Source: Sphingomonas sp. PAMC 26621
GTDB taxonomy: Bacteria; Pseudomonadota; Alphaproteobacteria; Sphingomonadales; Sphingomonadaceae
DNA length: 64,000 nt
Direction: 5' to 3'
Assembly: GCF_000251145.1 (NCBI RefSeq)
Contig: NZ_AIDW01000020.1
Location: 1 to 64,000 of the forward strand
The notes beneath the pieces were generated by a model. The model saw only the letters and a list, made by a program, of their open reading frames with translations, had not been told where the DNA came from and searched no databases. Positions 1 through 9,087 of this stretch are shown in pieces. Position numbers and translations under genes: made by a program. Numbering within the stretch: the first letter of the stretch is position 1; each line of letters begins with the position of its first letter.

Positions 1-383
1 GCTGCCGCTGCTGCTGCTGCTGCTGCGACCTTTGCCTCTTCGGCGTCGGCGATCTTCTTCTCACGCTCTTCCGCGCGCTCGACGGCCTTCTCGCCGGGCT
101 TGCCCTTGTTCGGGTTGGTGCGCGCGGCGCGCTCACGGATGCCCGCGACGTCGAGGAAGCGTGCGACACGATCGGTCGGCTGCGCGCCGACGCTCAGCCA
201 ATGCTTCGCGCGGTCGGCGTCGAGCACGATGCGCTTCTCGTCGTCCTTGGCGAGGAGCGGGTTGTACGTGCCCAGCTTCTCGATGAACTTGCCGTCACGC
301 GGGCTGCGCGCATCGGCAACGACGATGCGGTAGTACGGACGCTTCTTGGAGCCGCCACGCGACAGACGAATGCTGATTGCCAT
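1..383 (-). CDS. rpsP: 30S ribosomal protein S16, 3' end cut by window edge
   Basis: Structural protein of the small ribosomal subunit. The protein begins [18 protein letters not shown], followed by [20 protein letters not shown], which is the classic S16 N-terminus. The ATG is at 383. The reading frame runs off the window start, so the last residues are missing. The visible C-terminal extension is charged (Lys/Glu) and ends in a run of alanines encoded by a GCA/GCG trinucleotide run at about 1-29, a low-complexity tail typical of alphaproteobacterial S16 proteins. It lies 62 nt downstream of ffh on the same strand; ffh-rpsP is a common alphaproteobacterial order, usually followed by rimM, trmD and rplS, which would lie outside the window. 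Confidence 0.95.
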   Translation of the reverse strand, partial: MAISIRLSRGGSKKRPYYRIVVADARSPRDGKFIEKLGTYNPLLAKDDEKRIVLDADRAKHWLSVGAQPTDRVARFLDVAGIRERAARTNPNKGKPGEKAVERAEEREKKIADAEEAKVAAAAAAAA

Positions 384-445
384 AGTAAACTACTTCCTTC
401 TTGGTCGTTCTTGGGTTTTGCCACCGGCTGGGTGCCGGATGGCGA

Positions 446-1963
446 TCACTTCTTCTTGAGCAAATTCTCGAAGCCCGGGGGGAGCTTCGTCTGGCCGCCG
501 CCGAGGCCGGGAAGGCCCCCGCCACCGCCGCTGAACATCTTGGACGGGTCGATCCCGCCCAGACCGCCGAGGCCACCAGCGCCGTCCGGACCGCCACCGC
601 CGCCCAGACCGCCCATGCCGCCGCCGCCACCACCAAAGAGCTTGGCCATGCCCTTCAGGCCGCCCATCTTTTTGATCTTCTTCATGGCGTTCGCCATTTC
701 CTGATGCATCTTCAGGAGCTTGTTGACCTCCTGCACGGTCGTGCCGGAGCCCTTGGCGACGCGGATCTTGCGCTTGGCGTTGAGCAGTTCGGGCTTGCGC
801 CGCTCCTTGGGGGTCATCGACGTGATCATCGCGTCGAACCGGACGAGGATCTTCTCGTCCATCGCGCCCGAGGCCATCGCCTGCTTGGCCTTGGCCATGC
901 CGGGGATCATCCCCGCGAGCGCGCCGAGACCACCCATGCGGCGCATCTGCCCGAGCTGCGCGCGCAGATCGTCGAGGTCGAACTCGCCCTTGGCGAGCTT
1001 GGCCGCCATCTTCTCGGCGTCCTCGACCTGGATCGCCTCGGCCGCGCGCTCAACGAGGCCAACGACGTCGCCCATGCCGAGGATCCGGCCGGCAACACGC
1101 TTGGGGTCGAACGCCTCGAGTGCCTCGAGCTTTTCACCCATGCCCGCGAATTTGATCGGCTTGCCGGTGACCGCGCGCATCGACAGCGCCGCACCGCCGC
1201 GCGCATCGCCGTCCATGCGAGTCAGCACGATACCGGTCAGCGGCACCTGATCCGAGAAGTTCTGCGCGACGTTGACCGCATCCTGACCGGTCAGCGAGTC
1301 GACGACAAGCAGGATCTCGGTCGGCTTGGTCACCTCGGCGACCGCGCGCATTTCGTCCATCAACGCCTGGTCGACGTGGAGACGACCCGCGGTATCGAGC
1401 ATCAGGACATCGAAGCCCTGCAGCTTCGCCGCCTGCACCGCGCGCCGCGCGATATCGACCGGCTGCTGCCCCGCAACGATCGGCAGGGTCGAAACCTCCG
1501 CCTGCGTCCCGAGGACCGCGAGCTGCTCCTGCGCATTCGGGCGGTTGACGTCCAACGACGCCATCAGCACCTTCTTGCCCTGCCGCTTGGCGAGGCGCAG
1601 CGCGATCTTGGCGGTCGTCGTCGTCTTGCCCGAACCCTGCAGGCCGACCATCATGATGATCGCGGGCGGCGCGACGTCGAGTTCGAGCTCGGACGCTTCC
1701 GCGCCCAGCATCTCGACCAGCGCGTCGTTGACGATCTTGACGACCTGCTGCCCCGGCGTGACCGAGCGCAACACGTTCTGGCCAACCGCTTGCTCGGTCG
1801 CGCGATCGACGAAATCGCGCGCCACCGGCAAGGCGACGTCCGCCTCGAGCAACGCGACTCGGACTTCGCGCATCGCCGCACGCACGTCGGCCTCGGTCAG
1901 CGCACCGCGCCCCCGCAACCGATCGAACACACCGCCAAGACGGTCGCTCAGGCTCTCGAACAT
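446..1963 (-). CDS. ffh: Signal recognition particle protein Ffh
   Basis: GTPase of the signal recognition particle. It binds SRP RNA and the signal peptides of nascent membrane proteins, and docks with FtsY. 505 aa from the ATG at 1963 (MFESLSDRLGGVFDRLRGRG); the upstream in-frame extension is not Ffh-like, so this start is preferred. Visible are the N domain, the P-loop GLQGSGKTTTT, the DTAGR motif, and the methionine-rich M domain starting near residue 310 (GMGDVVG, then GMIPGM). The tail is very rich in glycine (GGGGGGMGGLGGGGG) before LPPGFENLLKKK. Its partners FtsY (5353-6282) and SRP RNA (27948-28051) are in the same window. Confidence 0.97.
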   Translation of the reverse strand: MFESLSDRLGGVFDRLRGRGALTEADVRAAMREVRVALLEADVALPVARDFVDRATEQAVGQNVLRSVTPGQQVVKIVNDALVEMLGAEASELELDVAPPAIIMMVGLQGSGKTTTTAKIALRLAKRQGKKVLMASLDVNRPNAQEQLAVLGTQAEVSTLPIVAGQQPVDIARRAVQAAKLQGFDVLMLDTAGRLHVDQALMDEMRAVAEVTKPTEILLVVDSLTGQDAVNVAQNFSDQVPLTGIVLTRMDGDARGGAALSMRAVTGKPIKFAGMGEKLEALEAFDPKRVAGRILGMGDVVGLVERAAEAIQVEDAEKMAAKLAKGEFDLDDLRAQLGQMRRMGGLGALAGMIPGMAKAKQAMASGAMDEKILVRFDAMITSMTPKERRKPELLNAKRKIRVAKGSGTTVQEVNKLLKMHQEMANAMKKIKKMGGLKGMAKLFGGGGGGMGGLGGGGGPDGAGGLGGLGGIDPSKMFSGGGGGLPGLGGGQTKLPPGFENLLKKK

Positions 1964-2223
1964 CCGAAAAAACCCTTCCAAACTGTCGCTTTTGCCGAGT
2001 AACGCAAAGAACGCCGGCGGACGAAACCTCGTCGGCCGGCGTCGTCCCGCAGGACAGCCTTCACGCTTCACGGTGGAGCGATCGCTAGCGCCATTAGCGT
2101 AGCTTGCGCTTTACCGCAACCCGACCGGCGCTTGCCCCGACCCGACGGGCAACTGCCCCGGTTTTAACCTCCTGTACATTGCTTGCATGGGATGACGAAA
2201 CGGACGGGGGCGGAGCCGAAGGA

Positions 2224-3867
2224 ATGACAGTCGAAAGACATGGTGGCGACAGGCCCGACAGGGGTTACCCTGCCGGGGTCGTCAAGCGACGCGATATCCT
2301 GACCGGCGCGGTCACGATCGCGGCGACGCTGTTGTTCGTCGGAATCGCCAGCAGCGTGCTGTCGAGCGCGCTGAAACACGTCCTGCACGGCACCGGCGAG
2401 ACCGATCCCGCGCTGGTGATCGCCTTGCTGCTCAACGTCGCGCTGATCCTGATCGGCTGGCGGCGGCACCGTGACCTTGCCAATGAAGTCGACATCCGCG
2501 CCGCTGCCGAGCAAAGCGCGCGCCTGCTCGCTGCGCGCGATCCGCTGACCGGGTTCCACAATCGCCGCAGCCTTGCCGAAGCGGGCGCCGCGATGTTCGT
2601 CCACGCGGTGGATCGCCACAAGGCGATGGCGCTGCTGCTGCTCGACCTCGATTATTTCAAGACGGTCAACGATCTGCACGGGCACGCCGCGGGCGACTCG
2701 CTGCTGAAGGCGGTCGCGCACGAAATCGCGCAGGCGATGCCGCCGCACGCGCTGACGGCCCGGCTGGGCGGCGACGAGTTCGCCTGCGGCTTCCCGTTCG
2801 ACCCGGCGCATGCCACGCTGGTCGAGCGCGTCGCGGAGACGCTGGTCAGCCGCCTTGCGCAGCCGTTCCAGATCGACGGGCTCCACCTCCATATCTCCGC
2901 GTCGGTCGGGATCGCGCGGTCGGACATCGGCTGCGTCGGGATCGATTCGCTGATGCGCTCCGCCGACATCGCGATGTATTCCGCAAAGAACGCGGGGCGG
3001 AACCGCTTCGCGTGGTTCGACCAGTCGATGGAGCGCGACCTGAAAACGCGCACCGATCTCGAGGCGAGCCTGCGCAGCGCCATCCCCAATGGCGAGATCG
3101 TCCCCTATTTCGAACAGCAGATCGATCTCAACACGGGGCGTCTGACCGGGTTCGAAGTGCTCGCGCGGTGGGAACATCCGACCCGCGGAATGATCGCGCC
3201 CGAGGCCTTCATCCCGCTTGCCGAGGAAACCGGGATGATCAGCGACCTGTCGCTGTCGCTGCTGCACCAGGCATTCACCGCCGCGCGCGACTGGGACGCG
3301 GGGCTGTCGCTGTCGGTCAACATCTCGCCGTGGCAGATGCGCGACGCGTGGCTTGCGCAGAAGATCATCAAGGTGCTGACCGAGACCGGTTTCCCCGCCA
3401 ACCGGCTCGAGATCGAGATTACCGAGACCGCGTTGCTCGACAATCTCGCGCTGACGCAGTCGATCGTCGGGAGCCTCAAGAACCAGGGCGTCCGGCTCGC
3501 GCTCGACGATTTCGGGACGGGGTTTTCATCGCTCGCCCATCTACGCGCGTTGCCGTTCGACCAGATCAAGATCGATCGCAGCTTCATCCTCTCGATCAAC
3601 CAGAGTGCCGAAAGCACCGCGCTCGTCACCGCGATCACGCGGCTGGGGGACAGCCTCAACCTGCCGATCACCGCCGAGGGCGTGGCCGACGCACGGATCG
3701 AGGAGCGGCTGCGGGCGCTCGGTTGCGCGAAGGGCCAGGGGTTCCTGTACGGCCAGCCGATGAGCGTCGCCAACACCCGCCGCCTGCTCGCGGAACGACG
3801 GTTGCTGCAGATGCCGCAGCCGGGAATCGTCGGGGTTTCGGGCACCGTGCACCGTCGGAGCGCCTGA
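2224..3867 (+). CDS. Membrane-anchored GGDEF/EAL cyclic-di-GMP signalling protein
   Basis: Predicted bifunctional cyclic-di-GMP enzyme, 547 aa from ATG 2224. An upstream in-frame start exists at 2104, but the GGAG about 10 nt before 2224 supports the shorter form. Two N-terminal membrane helices (about residues 25-50 and 62-79) are followed by a GGDEF domain (about 100-265) with an intact GGDEF at 182-186. No RxxD inhibitory site is visible just before it. The EAL domain follows (about 275-525), with EVL at 311-313 in place of EAL and the supporting motifs SVNISP, EIT, DDFGTG and IKID all present. Both activities look possible, so the net effect cannot be told from sequence. There is no periplasmic or PAS sensor domain. 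It stands alone between ffh (divergent) and mtaB. Confidence 0.9.
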   Translation: MTVERHGGDRPDRGYPAGVVKRRDILTGAVTIAATLLFVGIASSVLSSALKHVLHGTGETDPALVIALLLNVALILIGWRRHRDLANEVDIRAAAEQSARLLAARDPLTGFHNRRSLAEAGAAMFVHAVDRHKAMALLLLDLDYFKTVNDLHGHAAGDSLLKAVAHEIAQAMPPHALTARLGGDEFACGFPFDPAHATLVERVAETLVSRLAQPFQIDGLHLHISASVGIARSDIGCVGIDSLMRSADIAMYSAKNAGRNRFAWFDQSMERDLKTRTDLEASLRSAIPNGEIVPYFEQQIDLNTGRLTGFEVLARWEHPTRGMIAPEAFIPLAEETGMISDLSLSLLHQAFTAARDWDAGLSLSVNISPWQMRDAWLAQKIIKVLTETGFPANRLEIEITETALLDNLALTQSIVGSLKNQGVRLALDDFGTGFSSLAHLRALPFDQIKIDRSFILSINQSAESTALVTAITRLGDSLNLPITAEGVADARIEERLRALGCAKGQGFLYGQPMSVANTRRLLAERRLLQMPQPGIVGVSGTVHRRSA

Positions 3868-3931
3868 GCGACGGCGCCTGCGTGCGCGGAGGCGCATGGA
3901 CTTCGCCCCCCTCGCCCCCTAGATCGCCGCC

Positions 3932-5356
3932 ATGCCCGACCCGCGGATCATCAGCCTCGGCTGCCGTCTCAACATCGCCGAAAGCGAGGCGATCCGTACG
4001 CTTGCGGGTCCGGGCACGATCGTCATCAACAGTTGCGCGGTCACCAACGGTGCAGTCGCCGAGACCCGCAAGGCGATCCGCCGCGCCCGCGCCGAGCGCC
4101 CCGACGCGCAGATCGTCGTGACGGGGTGCGCCGCGCAGATCGACCCGGCGAGCTTCGCGGCAATGCCCGAAGTCGACCGCGTGCTCGGCAACGTCGAGAA
4201 GCGCGCGCCTGCCGCCTGGGCCTCGGAGGAAACCGTGCTGGTCGGCGATATCCTGAGCGCCCGCGAAACCGCGCCGCAACTGTCCGCGGTGTTCGCGACG
4301 CATGCGCGCGCCTTCGTCGAGGTGCAGAATGGCTGCGACCATCGCTGCACCTTCTGTGTCATCCCCTATGGCCGCGGCAACAGCCGCTCGGTCCCGGCAG
4401 GCGCAGTGATCGAACAGATCGCGGCGCTGATCGACGGCGGCCACCGCGAAGTCGTGCTGACCGGGGTCGACCTGACGAGCTACGGCCCCGACCTGCCCGG
4501 CGCCCCGAGCCTAGGGTTGCTGGTCGAACGAATTCTCCGCCACGTCCCTGCGCTCGAGCGGCTGCGGCTGTCGTCGCTCGACGGGGTCGAGATCGATGAC
4601 CGGCTGTTCGCGTTGCTGACGCAGGAAGCGCGGGTGATGCCGCATGTCCATCTGTCGCTCCAGGCGGGCAACGACATGATCCTCAAACGGATGAAGCGCC
4701 GCCATGCGCGCGCCGACAGTGTCGCGCTGGTCGATCGGTTGAAGACCGCGCGCCCCGAGATCGCGATCGGTGCGGACCTGATCGCGGGCTTCCCGACCGA
4801 AGACGACGCGATGTTCGCCGACACGCTTGCGCTGATCGACGATTGCGACATCGTCCATGCGCATATCTTCCCTTATTCCGAGCGCGACGGCACGCCCGCC
4901 GCACGGATGCCTGCCGTCCCGGTGCCTGTGCGCAAGCGGCGCGCCGCGCTACTGCGCGAGGCTGCGGCGGTGCGCAAAGCGGCGTGGCTGCGCGGGCTGA
5001 TCGGCACGACGCAGGACGTGCTGGTCGAGCGTCCCGGGGATCGCGGTCATATCGGGAGCTTTGCCGAGGCGCGGTTCGAGACGCTGCCGGTCGGATCTGC
5101 GGAACGCGTCCGGATCACCGGGAGCGACGGGAATATGTTGACTGCTTCCGTGCTTCGTTCCCCTATCGCCTCCCCCCTTCTCGCTTCTTCCCTTCTCACT
5201 TCCCCGGCGGAGGCCGGGGCCCAGTCGAGAAACAGTGGTAACGAAGCGCCGTCCTCACCAATTTCTGACATCGCTCCTGGGCCCCGGCCTTCGCCGGGGA
5301 AGCAAAAACAGCAGCAGCAGCACCAGCAAGCTACTTCACAAGAGATCCTCGCATGA
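3932..5356 (+). CDS. mtaB: tRNA t6A37 methylthiotransferase MtaB with repeat-derived C-terminal tail
   Basis: Radical-SAM enzyme that converts t6A at position 37 of ANN-decoding tRNAs to ms2t6A. The N-terminal methylthiotransferase domain has its three cluster cysteines (C11, C35, C66). The radical-SAM motif CDHRCTFC gives C135, C139 and C142. A TRAM-like segment ends near residue 415. From about residue 423 the frame runs through a palindromic repeat (5200-5302) and ends in a Gln-rich stretch (KQKQQQQHQQ), adding roughly 55 residues that do not look like the family. The stop overlaps the ftsY start (ATGA), so the two genes are translationally coupled. The tail is probably an accident of the repeat insertion. 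Confidence 0.92.
   Translation: MPDPRIISLGCRLNIAESEAIRTLAGPGTIVINSCAVTNGAVAETRKAIRRARAERPDAQIVVTGCAAQIDPASFAAMPEVDRVLGNVEKRAPAAWASEETVLVGDILSARETAPQLSAVFATHARAFVEVQNGCDHRCTFCVIPYGRGNSRSVPAGAVIEQIAALIDGGHREVVLTGVDLTSYGPDLPGAPSLGLLVERILRHVPALERLRLSSLDGVEIDDRLFALLTQEARVMPHVHLSLQAGNDMILKRMKRRHARADSVALVDRLKTARPEIAIGADLIAGFPTEDDAMFADTLALIDDCDIVHAHIFPYSERDGTPAARMPAVPVPVRKRRAALLREAAAVRKAAWLRGLIGTTQDVLVERPGDRGHIGSFAEARFETLPVGSAERVRITGSDGNMLTASVLRSPIASPLLASSLLTSPAEAGAQSRNSGNEAPSSPISDIAPGPRPSPGKQKQQQQHQQATSQEILA
5200..5302. repeat. Palindromic element, family A, copy 1 (inside mtaB 3' end)
   Basis: A GC-rich hairpin arm on the left (TTCCCCGGCGGAGGCCGGGG) and a matching arm on the right (GGGCCCCGGCCTTCGCCGGG, then GAAGC) flank about 60 nt of less conserved sequence. 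Each arm can fold on itself, and the two arms can also pair with each other. The copy lies entirely inside the mtaB reading frame. Confidence 0.9.
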
Positions 5357-6282
5357 CCCCAAGCTGGCACGACAAACTCCTCGGCGGGTTCAAGCGCACC
5401 TCCGACCGGCTGATCGGCAATCTCGCCGGGCTCGGCACTGGACCGCTCGACACGAAGACGCTCGACGAGATCGAGGAAGCGCTCATCGCCTCCGACCTCG
5501 GCCCCGAGACCGCCGCGCGGATCCGCCGCCGCCTGTCGACCGGTGTGTTCGAGCGCGACATGGAGGAGCTCGGCATCCGCCTCGTCGTCGCCGAGGAAAT
5601 CGAAAAGGTGCTCGACACCGTCGCGGTCCCGCTCGAGATCACCGGCTTCCCGCGCCCGCACGTCATCCTCGTCATAGGCGTCAATGGCTCGGGCAAGACG
5701 ACGACGATCGCCAAGCTCGCGCATCTGCTCAAGGAACAGGATTACGGCGTGATGCTCGCGGCGGGTGACACGTTCCGCGCGGCGGCGATCGGGCAGCTCG
5801 CGACCTGGGCCGAGCGCGCGGGCGTGCCCATCATCAGCGGAAAGGAAGGCGGCGACGCGGCGGGCATCGTCTACGAAGCGGTCAAGCAGGCGACCGCGAC
5901 CGGCATCGACGTGCTGATCGTCGACACCGCCGGCCGCCTCCAGAACAAGCGCGAGCTGATGGACGAACTGTCCAAGATCCGCCGCGTGCTGGGGCGCCTC
6001 AACGTCGAGTCGCCGCATGACGTGCTGCTCGTGCTCGATGCGACGACCGGGCAGAACGCGCTCAACCAGATCGAGGTGTTCAAGGAATCGGCGGGCGTCA
6101 CCGGCCTCGTGATGACCAAGCTCGACGGCACCGCGCGCGGCGGTGTGCTGGTCGCGGCGGCGGAGAAATATGGTTTGCCGATCCACGCGATCGGGGTCGG
6201 CGAAGGCATGGGCGATCTGCGCCCGTTCAATGCGAACGAGGTTGCGCGGATCATCGCTGGCGTGGAAGGGGTCCGCAAATGA
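5353..6282 (+). CDS. ftsY: SRP receptor FtsY
   Basis: Membrane-associated GTPase that receives the Ffh-ribosome complex. 309 aa, starting MTPSWHDKLLGGFKRTSDRL. This is the short form with only the NG domain; the long acidic N-terminal A domain of E. coli FtsY is absent. Motifs visible: P-loop GVNGSGKTTT near residue 110, the DTFRAAAIGQL element, DTAGRLQNK, and TKLDGTARGG. The start overlaps the mtaB stop by 4 nt, and the stop overlaps the yciB start by 4 nt (ATGA), so mtaB-ftsY-yciB reads as one coupled operon. Confidence 0.97.
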   Translation: MTPSWHDKLLGGFKRTSDRLIGNLAGLGTGPLDTKTLDEIEEALIASDLGPETAARIRRRLSTGVFERDMEELGIRLVVAEEIEKVLDTVAVPLEITGFPRPHVILVIGVNGSGKTTTIAKLAHLLKEQDYGVMLAAGDTFRAAAIGQLATWAERAGVPIISGKEGGDAAGIVYEAVKQATATGIDVLIVDTAGRLQNKRELMDELSKIRRVLGRLNVESPHDVLLVLDATTGQNALNQIEVFKESAGVTGLVMTKLDGTARGGVLVAAAEKYGLPIHAIGVGEGMGDLRPFNANEVARIIAGVEGVRK

Positions 6283-6917
6283 CCACCTCCGCCCCCTTGC
6301 CGTCATCGCTTCCCGCCAAGCCCCCGCTCAACGCGGGCCAGCGCCTCGCGGTCGACATTGGCCCGATCGCGATCTTCTTCCTCGTCAATTTCCTGACCCC
6401 CGGCTACGACATGCTCAAGCTGATCGCCGGGACCTCGGCGTTCATGGTCGCGAGCATTGCGGCGATGATCTATTCGCTGGTCAAGTCCGGGCGGATCTCG
6501 CCGATGCTGTGGCTCACCGGCACGCTGGTGCTCGTGTTCGGCGGGCTGACGCTGTATTTCCACAACAAGGATTTCATCCAGATCAAGCCAACCGTCATCT
6601 ACGCGATGCTGTCGGCGATCCTGGTGTTCGGGCTGGTGACGGGGCGGCCGTTTCTCAGCCTGTTCCTCGATTCGGCCTATCCCGGGCTGAACGACACCGG
6701 CTGGCGCAAGCTGACGATCAACTGGGCGGCGTTCTTCGCGTTTCTCGCGGTGCTGAACGAAGTCGTGCGGCACGAATTCAGCTACAGCTTCTGGCTCGGG
6801 TTCAAGCTGTGGGGGGTGATTCCGCTCACGTTGATCTTCGCGTTCGCGAACGTGCCGATGCTGATGAAGCATGGCTTCAAGATGGGCGAGGAACCGCCGA
6901 TCCCGCCGGTCGAGTGA
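6279..6917 (+). CDS. yciB: YciB/IspZ-family inner membrane protein
   Basis: 212 aa integral membrane protein of the YciB (intracellular septation protein A) family. About five to six hydrophobic helices are visible, starting with IGPIAIFFLVNFL. Family features include the YFHNKDFIQIKPTVIYAML segment, the motif GRPFL, and a GWRKLTINW stretch. Family members are linked to cell-envelope synthesis and septation; the precise biochemical role is unknown. It is the last gene of the mtaB-ftsY-yciB chain, and a palindromic repeat follows 26 nt after the stop. Confidence 0.9.
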   Translation: MTTSAPLPSSLPAKPPLNAGQRLAVDIGPIAIFFLVNFLTPGYDMLKLIAGTSAFMVASIAAMIYSLVKSGRISPMLWLTGTLVLVFGGLTLYFHNKDFIQIKPTVIYAMLSAILVFGLVTGRPFLSLFLDSAYPGLNDTGWRKLTINWAAFFAFLAVLNEVVRHEFSYSFWLGFKLWGVIPLTLIFAFANVPMLMKHGFKMGEEPPIPPVE

Positions 6918-6943
6918 TTCACTGCGGTCATAACGCCACAGGC

Positions 6944-7050
6944 ACTTCCCCGGCGAAGGCCGGGGCCCTGTAGCGAGGGTGGCTGAAACTTAGCGCAGTC
7001 GCCCGCAATCTCTTGTCTCGCTACTGGGCCCCGGCCTTCGCCGGGGAAGT
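6944..7050. repeat. Palindromic element, family A, copy 2
   Basis: Left arm ACTTCCCCGGCGAAGGCCGG and right arm CCGGCCTTCGCCGGGGAAGT are perfect reverse complements about 67 nt apart. The internal part carries further family words such as GTAGCGA and its complement TCGCTAC, which extends the pairing. The copy lies directly downstream of yciB and may act as its 3' hairpin. Confidence 0.92.
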
Positions 7051-7214
7051 GAGTCTGTAAGAAAATCCAGGAAATCGCGGGGGAGAGCAGCACCTGCTCG
7101 ATCCCCCGGCAATCGTGTCGCCGTTGCCGGTCTTTCCGGCGGCGTTCCTCGTCCCGCGTTTCTGTTTTATGTCCGGCGCTACGACAGCACACGAACCATA
7201 GCAGGCGTTTCGAC
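7051..7214. other. Gene-free stretch between yciB and the sod terminator
   Basis: Part of a 437-nt gap between convergent yciB and sod. Apart from the repeat on its left and the terminator on its right, I see no ORF with coding character and no recognisable RNA. Between the terminator and the sod stop (7244-7354) there is only a short palindrome, TTAGCGCTAA, near 7319. Confidence 0.5.
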
Positions 7215-7243
7215 AAAAAAAAGGGCCGGTCTTTCGACCGGCC
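7215..7243 (-). terminator. Rho-independent terminator of sod
   Basis: On the minus strand an 8-bp stem (GGCCGGTC / GACCGGCC, loop GAAA) is followed directly by CC and then eight Ts. It lies about 110 nt downstream of the sod stop and faces convergent yciB. Confidence 0.85.
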
Positions 7244-7354
7244 TTGAAAGTTTTAGGAGAGGATGCCTGAAAGGCACACTCTTTGTGCAGTGCAGCAGGT
7301 TTCAGATCAATTGCAATGTTAGCGCTAACGCATGCAATTTCTGCAACTGCACCG

Positions 7355-7966
7355 TTATGCGGTTGCGCCGTCGAAGCGCTTGCCCGCCTCGTCCCAGTTC
7401 ACGACGTCCCACCAGGCCTTCAGATAGCCCGGACGGTCGTTCATGTAGGTCAGGTAATACGCGTGCTCCCACACGTCGTTGCCGAGGATCGGTGTGCCCT
7501 TGTCCTTGGCATCGTCCATCAGCGGGTTGTCCTGATTGGGCGTCGAGACGACCTTGAGCGCGCCGGACGAATCCTTGATCACCCACGCCCAGCCCGAACC
7601 GAACTGGCCCGCACCCTTGGTATTGAAATCTTCCTTGAGCTTGTCGAGGCCGCCATAGGTCTCGATCGCCTCAGCGAGCGCGCCCGATGGCTTGGTCGTG
7701 CCGGCCGGTGCCATGATCTTCCAGAAGAAATCATGGTTCCAGAAACCGCCGCCATTGTTACGCACCAGCGGCGGGAGCGTCGAGATCATCCCGAGGATAT
7801 CCTCGATCGACTTGCCCTCGAGCTTGGGGTCGGCAGCGACGCCTTCGTTGAGCTTGTTGGTATAGGCAGCGTGGTGCTTGTCGTGGTGGAACGTCATCGT
7901 CTCCTTCGAGATCGTCGGCTCCAGCGCGTCATAGGCATAAGGCAGCGGGGGAAGTTCGAAAGCCAA
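7355..7966 (-). CDS. Superoxide dismutase, Fe/Mn family, Mn-type signature
   Basis: Dismutates superoxide to H2O2 and O2; no signal peptide, so cytoplasmic. 203 aa. The start is a TTG at 7966 (protein begins M-AFELPPLPYAYDALEP), with AGGAG about 9 nt upstream; longer in-frame starts lack SOD character. The metal ligands are the His of HHDKHH near residue 26, the His of FWNHDFFW, and the Asp and His of DVWEHAYY. Gly residues (GGGFWNH) where Fe enzymes carry Gln, together with STPNQDNPLM, match the Mn-type pattern, although cambialistic enzymes exist. It lies 73 nt downstream of pspF on the same strand and has its own terminator. Confidence 0.93.
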   Translation of the reverse strand: MAFELPPLPYAYDALEPTISKETMTFHHDKHHAAYTNKLNEGVAADPKLEGKSIEDILGMISTLPPLVRNNGGGFWNHDFFWKIMAPAGTTKPSGALAEAIETYGGLDKLKEDFNTKGAGQFGSGWAWVIKDSSGALKVVSTPNQDNPLMDDAKDKGTPILGNDVWEHAYYLTYMNDRPGYLKAWWDVVNWDEAGKRFDGATA

Positions 7967-8039
7967 GGCTCGTCTCCTTTGAAAATGACGGGGTCGCTCA
8001 CCCAAACGTCGCGCGGTCGAAATGGGTCCGGCGCGCTCG

Positions 8040-9086
8040 TTACGCAACCGATTCGGAAACACCCTGCGAAATCAGTCCATGGCGCTTGAGGGCATGGCGC
8101 AACTGATCGTAACTCAACCCGAGTGCTTCGGCGGTCGCGCGCTGATTGAAGCGGTTTTCGGCGAGCGCGGTCTGCAGCATCTCGCATTCGAACCGCGCGA
8201 GCCGCGCCTTGTAGTCCATCGGCTGGCCGTCGTCGCACGGCACCGGCGATGCGCTCGCCGGAGCCTCGGGCGCGACCGAACTCGCTGGCGGCAATGCCGT
8301 GGCCGTCGCTGGGCGGTGCGGAGACTGGAACGGATCGAATACGATCGCGTCGATCGGCGCGTCGCGATCCCAGCGATAGACCGCGCGCTCGACCACGTTG
8401 CGCAACTCGCGGACGTTCCCCGGCCACGCGTAGGCGACCAGTTGCGCCTCCGCCGCCTTGGTGAAGCCGAGCCAGTCGTCGCGGTGCAGCTCGGCTGCCA
8501 TCCGCCGCCCGAAATGCTCGGCGAGCACCATCACGTCGTCCTTGCGCGCACGCAGCGGCGGGAGCGTGACCACCTCGAAGCTCAGCCGGTCGAGCAGATC
8601 CGCGCGAAACTGGTGGCATGCGACCTTGTCGGGGAGATGCTCGTTGGTCGCGGCGACGATCCGCACGTCGACCCGCATCGGGCGTGACGATCCGATCCGC
8701 GTGACCTCGCCATATTCGACCGCACGCAACAGCCGATCCTGCGCCGCCATCGACAGCGTACCGAGTTCGTCTAGGAACAACGTGCCGCGATGCGCCTCCT
8801 CGAACCGCCCTGCCCGTGCCTTGGTCGCACCGGTGAAGGCGCCCGCTTCATGCCCGAACAGTTCCGCCTCGATCAGCGTCTCGGGTAAGGCCGCGCAGTT
8901 CATGATGACGAGCGGCTGGTCCCACCGCGGCGACAGGCGGTGGAGGCGTTCCGCGACCAGTTCCTTGCCGGTCCCGCGCTCGCCGATCACCAGCACCGGA
9001 CGGTCGAGCGCGGCGGCGCGGCTCGCGAGTTCGAGCGCGTCGAGAAACGGGCCGGATTGTCCGATGACCTGGCTGGTTCGCTCCAT
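8040..9086 (-). CDS. pspF: PspF-like sigma-54 enhancer-binding activator
   Basis: AAA+ activator of RNA polymerase sigma-54, predicted to drive the divergent psp operon. 348 aa from ATG 9086 (MERTSQVIGQSGPFLDALEL). As in PspF there is no N-terminal receiver: the AAA+ domain starts at once, with Walker A GERGTGKE (35-42), the sigma-54 contact loop GAFTGA (82-87), Walker B GTLFLDELG (101-109) and an arginine-finger region FRADLLDRLSF. After a Pro/Ala-rich linker comes a Fis-type helix-turn-helix (NQRATAEALGLSYDQLRHAL). In E. coli PspF is inhibited by PspA, which here is encoded 340 nt away on the other strand. Confidence 0.93.
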   Translation of the reverse strand: MERTSQVIGQSGPFLDALELASRAAALDRPVLVIGERGTGKELVAERLHRLSPRWDQPLVIMNCAALPETLIEAELFGHEAGAFTGATKARAGRFEEAHRGTLFLDELGTLSMAAQDRLLRAVEYGEVTRIGSSRPMRVDVRIVAATNEHLPDKVACHQFRADLLDRLSFEVVTLPPLRARKDDVMVLAEHFGRRMAAELHRDDWLGFTKAAEAQLVAYAWPGNVRELRNVVERAVYRWDRDAPIDAIVFDPFQSPHRPATATALPPASSVAPEAPASASPVPCDDGQPMDYKARLARFECEMLQTALAENRFNQRATAEALGLSYDQLRHALKRHGLISQGVSESVA

Positions 9087-9087
9087 T

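Noticed and set aside
1..29. GCT/GCA trinucleotide run as a contingency repeat
   Set aside because: A trinucleotide change would not alter the frame; it only encodes a polyalanine tail of ribosomal protein S16, common in this group.
401..2002. Long plus-strand ORF of 533 codons opposite ffh
   Set aside because: It is a shadow frame of ffh caused by high GC; it has no domain character and overlaps a well-supported gene completely.
6279..6917. yciB as an isoprenoid (IspZ) enzyme
   Set aside because: The name ispZ is historical; the protein is a YciB-type membrane protein without catalytic motifs.
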